A stretch of 13,301 nt of DNA, from assembly GCA_041670885.1 (NCBI GenBank), contig JBAXYJ010000056.1, positions 1-13,301 of the forward strand, given 5' to 3'. This stretch comes from JAJBWD01 sp041670885. GTDB taxonomy: Bacteria; Bacillota; Clostridia; Clostridiales; Clostridiaceae. A program made the position numbers and the translations under genes. The notes under the pieces were generated by a model. The model saw only the letters and a program-made list of their open reading frames with translations. It made no database searches and was not told the DNA's origin. Shown here one piece after another: positions 13,257 through 13,301 of the stretch; position 1 is the stretch's first letter; each line of letters begins with the position of its first letter.

Positions 13257-13301
13257 GTTTTTTTGTTTTATAAAGCAAAAAAGGTATCACTAACCATAGA
13301 A

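Noticed and set aside
13257..13301. AT-rich hairpin at the right edge as a terminator
   Set aside because: The stem is only A-T runs (TTTTTTG/CAAAAAA) with no GC core; the neighbouring gene is outside the window.

Overview
The window reads as chromosomal DNA from a low-GC Firmicute, most likely an anaerobic member of the Clostridia. The composition is AT-rich, with ATA, AGA and AAA codons common, strong AGGAGG-type ribosome binding sites, sigma-A promoters of the TTGACA/TATAAT kind, and compact hairpin-plus-T-run terminators after most transcription units. The gene set (CstA, RecQ with a C-terminal helix-turn-helix extension, YbgC-like thioesterase, ROK regulator, DHA2 exporter) fits this. 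I cannot name a species. I see no rRNA, tRNA, CRISPR array, prophage or intact insertion sequence.

Layout. Positions 1-655 (minus) hold the N-terminal part of a class V aminotransferase / cysteine desulfurase-like enzyme that runs off the left edge. Positions 806-1549 (minus) are a decayed Old Yellow Enzyme gene. From about 1618 to 6091 four genes lie on the plus strand, largely as separate units: a cysteine-rich flavodoxin-like protein, a YbgC-type acyl-CoA thioesterase, a stand-alone E2-type acyltransferase fold protein with a changed catalytic motif, and RecQ. From 6088 to the right end everything is on the minus strand: a HAD phosphatase with a 3' frameshift, a ROK regulator, the pyruvate/peptide transporter CstA, a 14-helix drug exporter, and a small operon of patatin-like lipase, a 30-codon ORF and a GNAT acetyltransferase.

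How the genes relate. Most look like independent housekeeping or accessory units, each with its own promoter and terminator. The ROK regulator lies directly downstream of cstA but is separated from it by a strong terminator and has its own promoter. The clearest operon is the patatin-sORF-GNAT group. I found no convincing new multi-gene system.

The most notable signal is several small lesions visible only outside the called reading frames. The OYE remnant has amber codons at both ends of its surviving homology. The HAD gene appears to have lost one A from a short A-run, so its new frame reads through its own terminator hairpin. The GNAT gene has ATA where its start codon should be. A ribosome-binding-site-equipped 30-codon ORF looks like the stub of a longer gene. 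These may be real gene decay or, for the single-base cases, sequencing errors.
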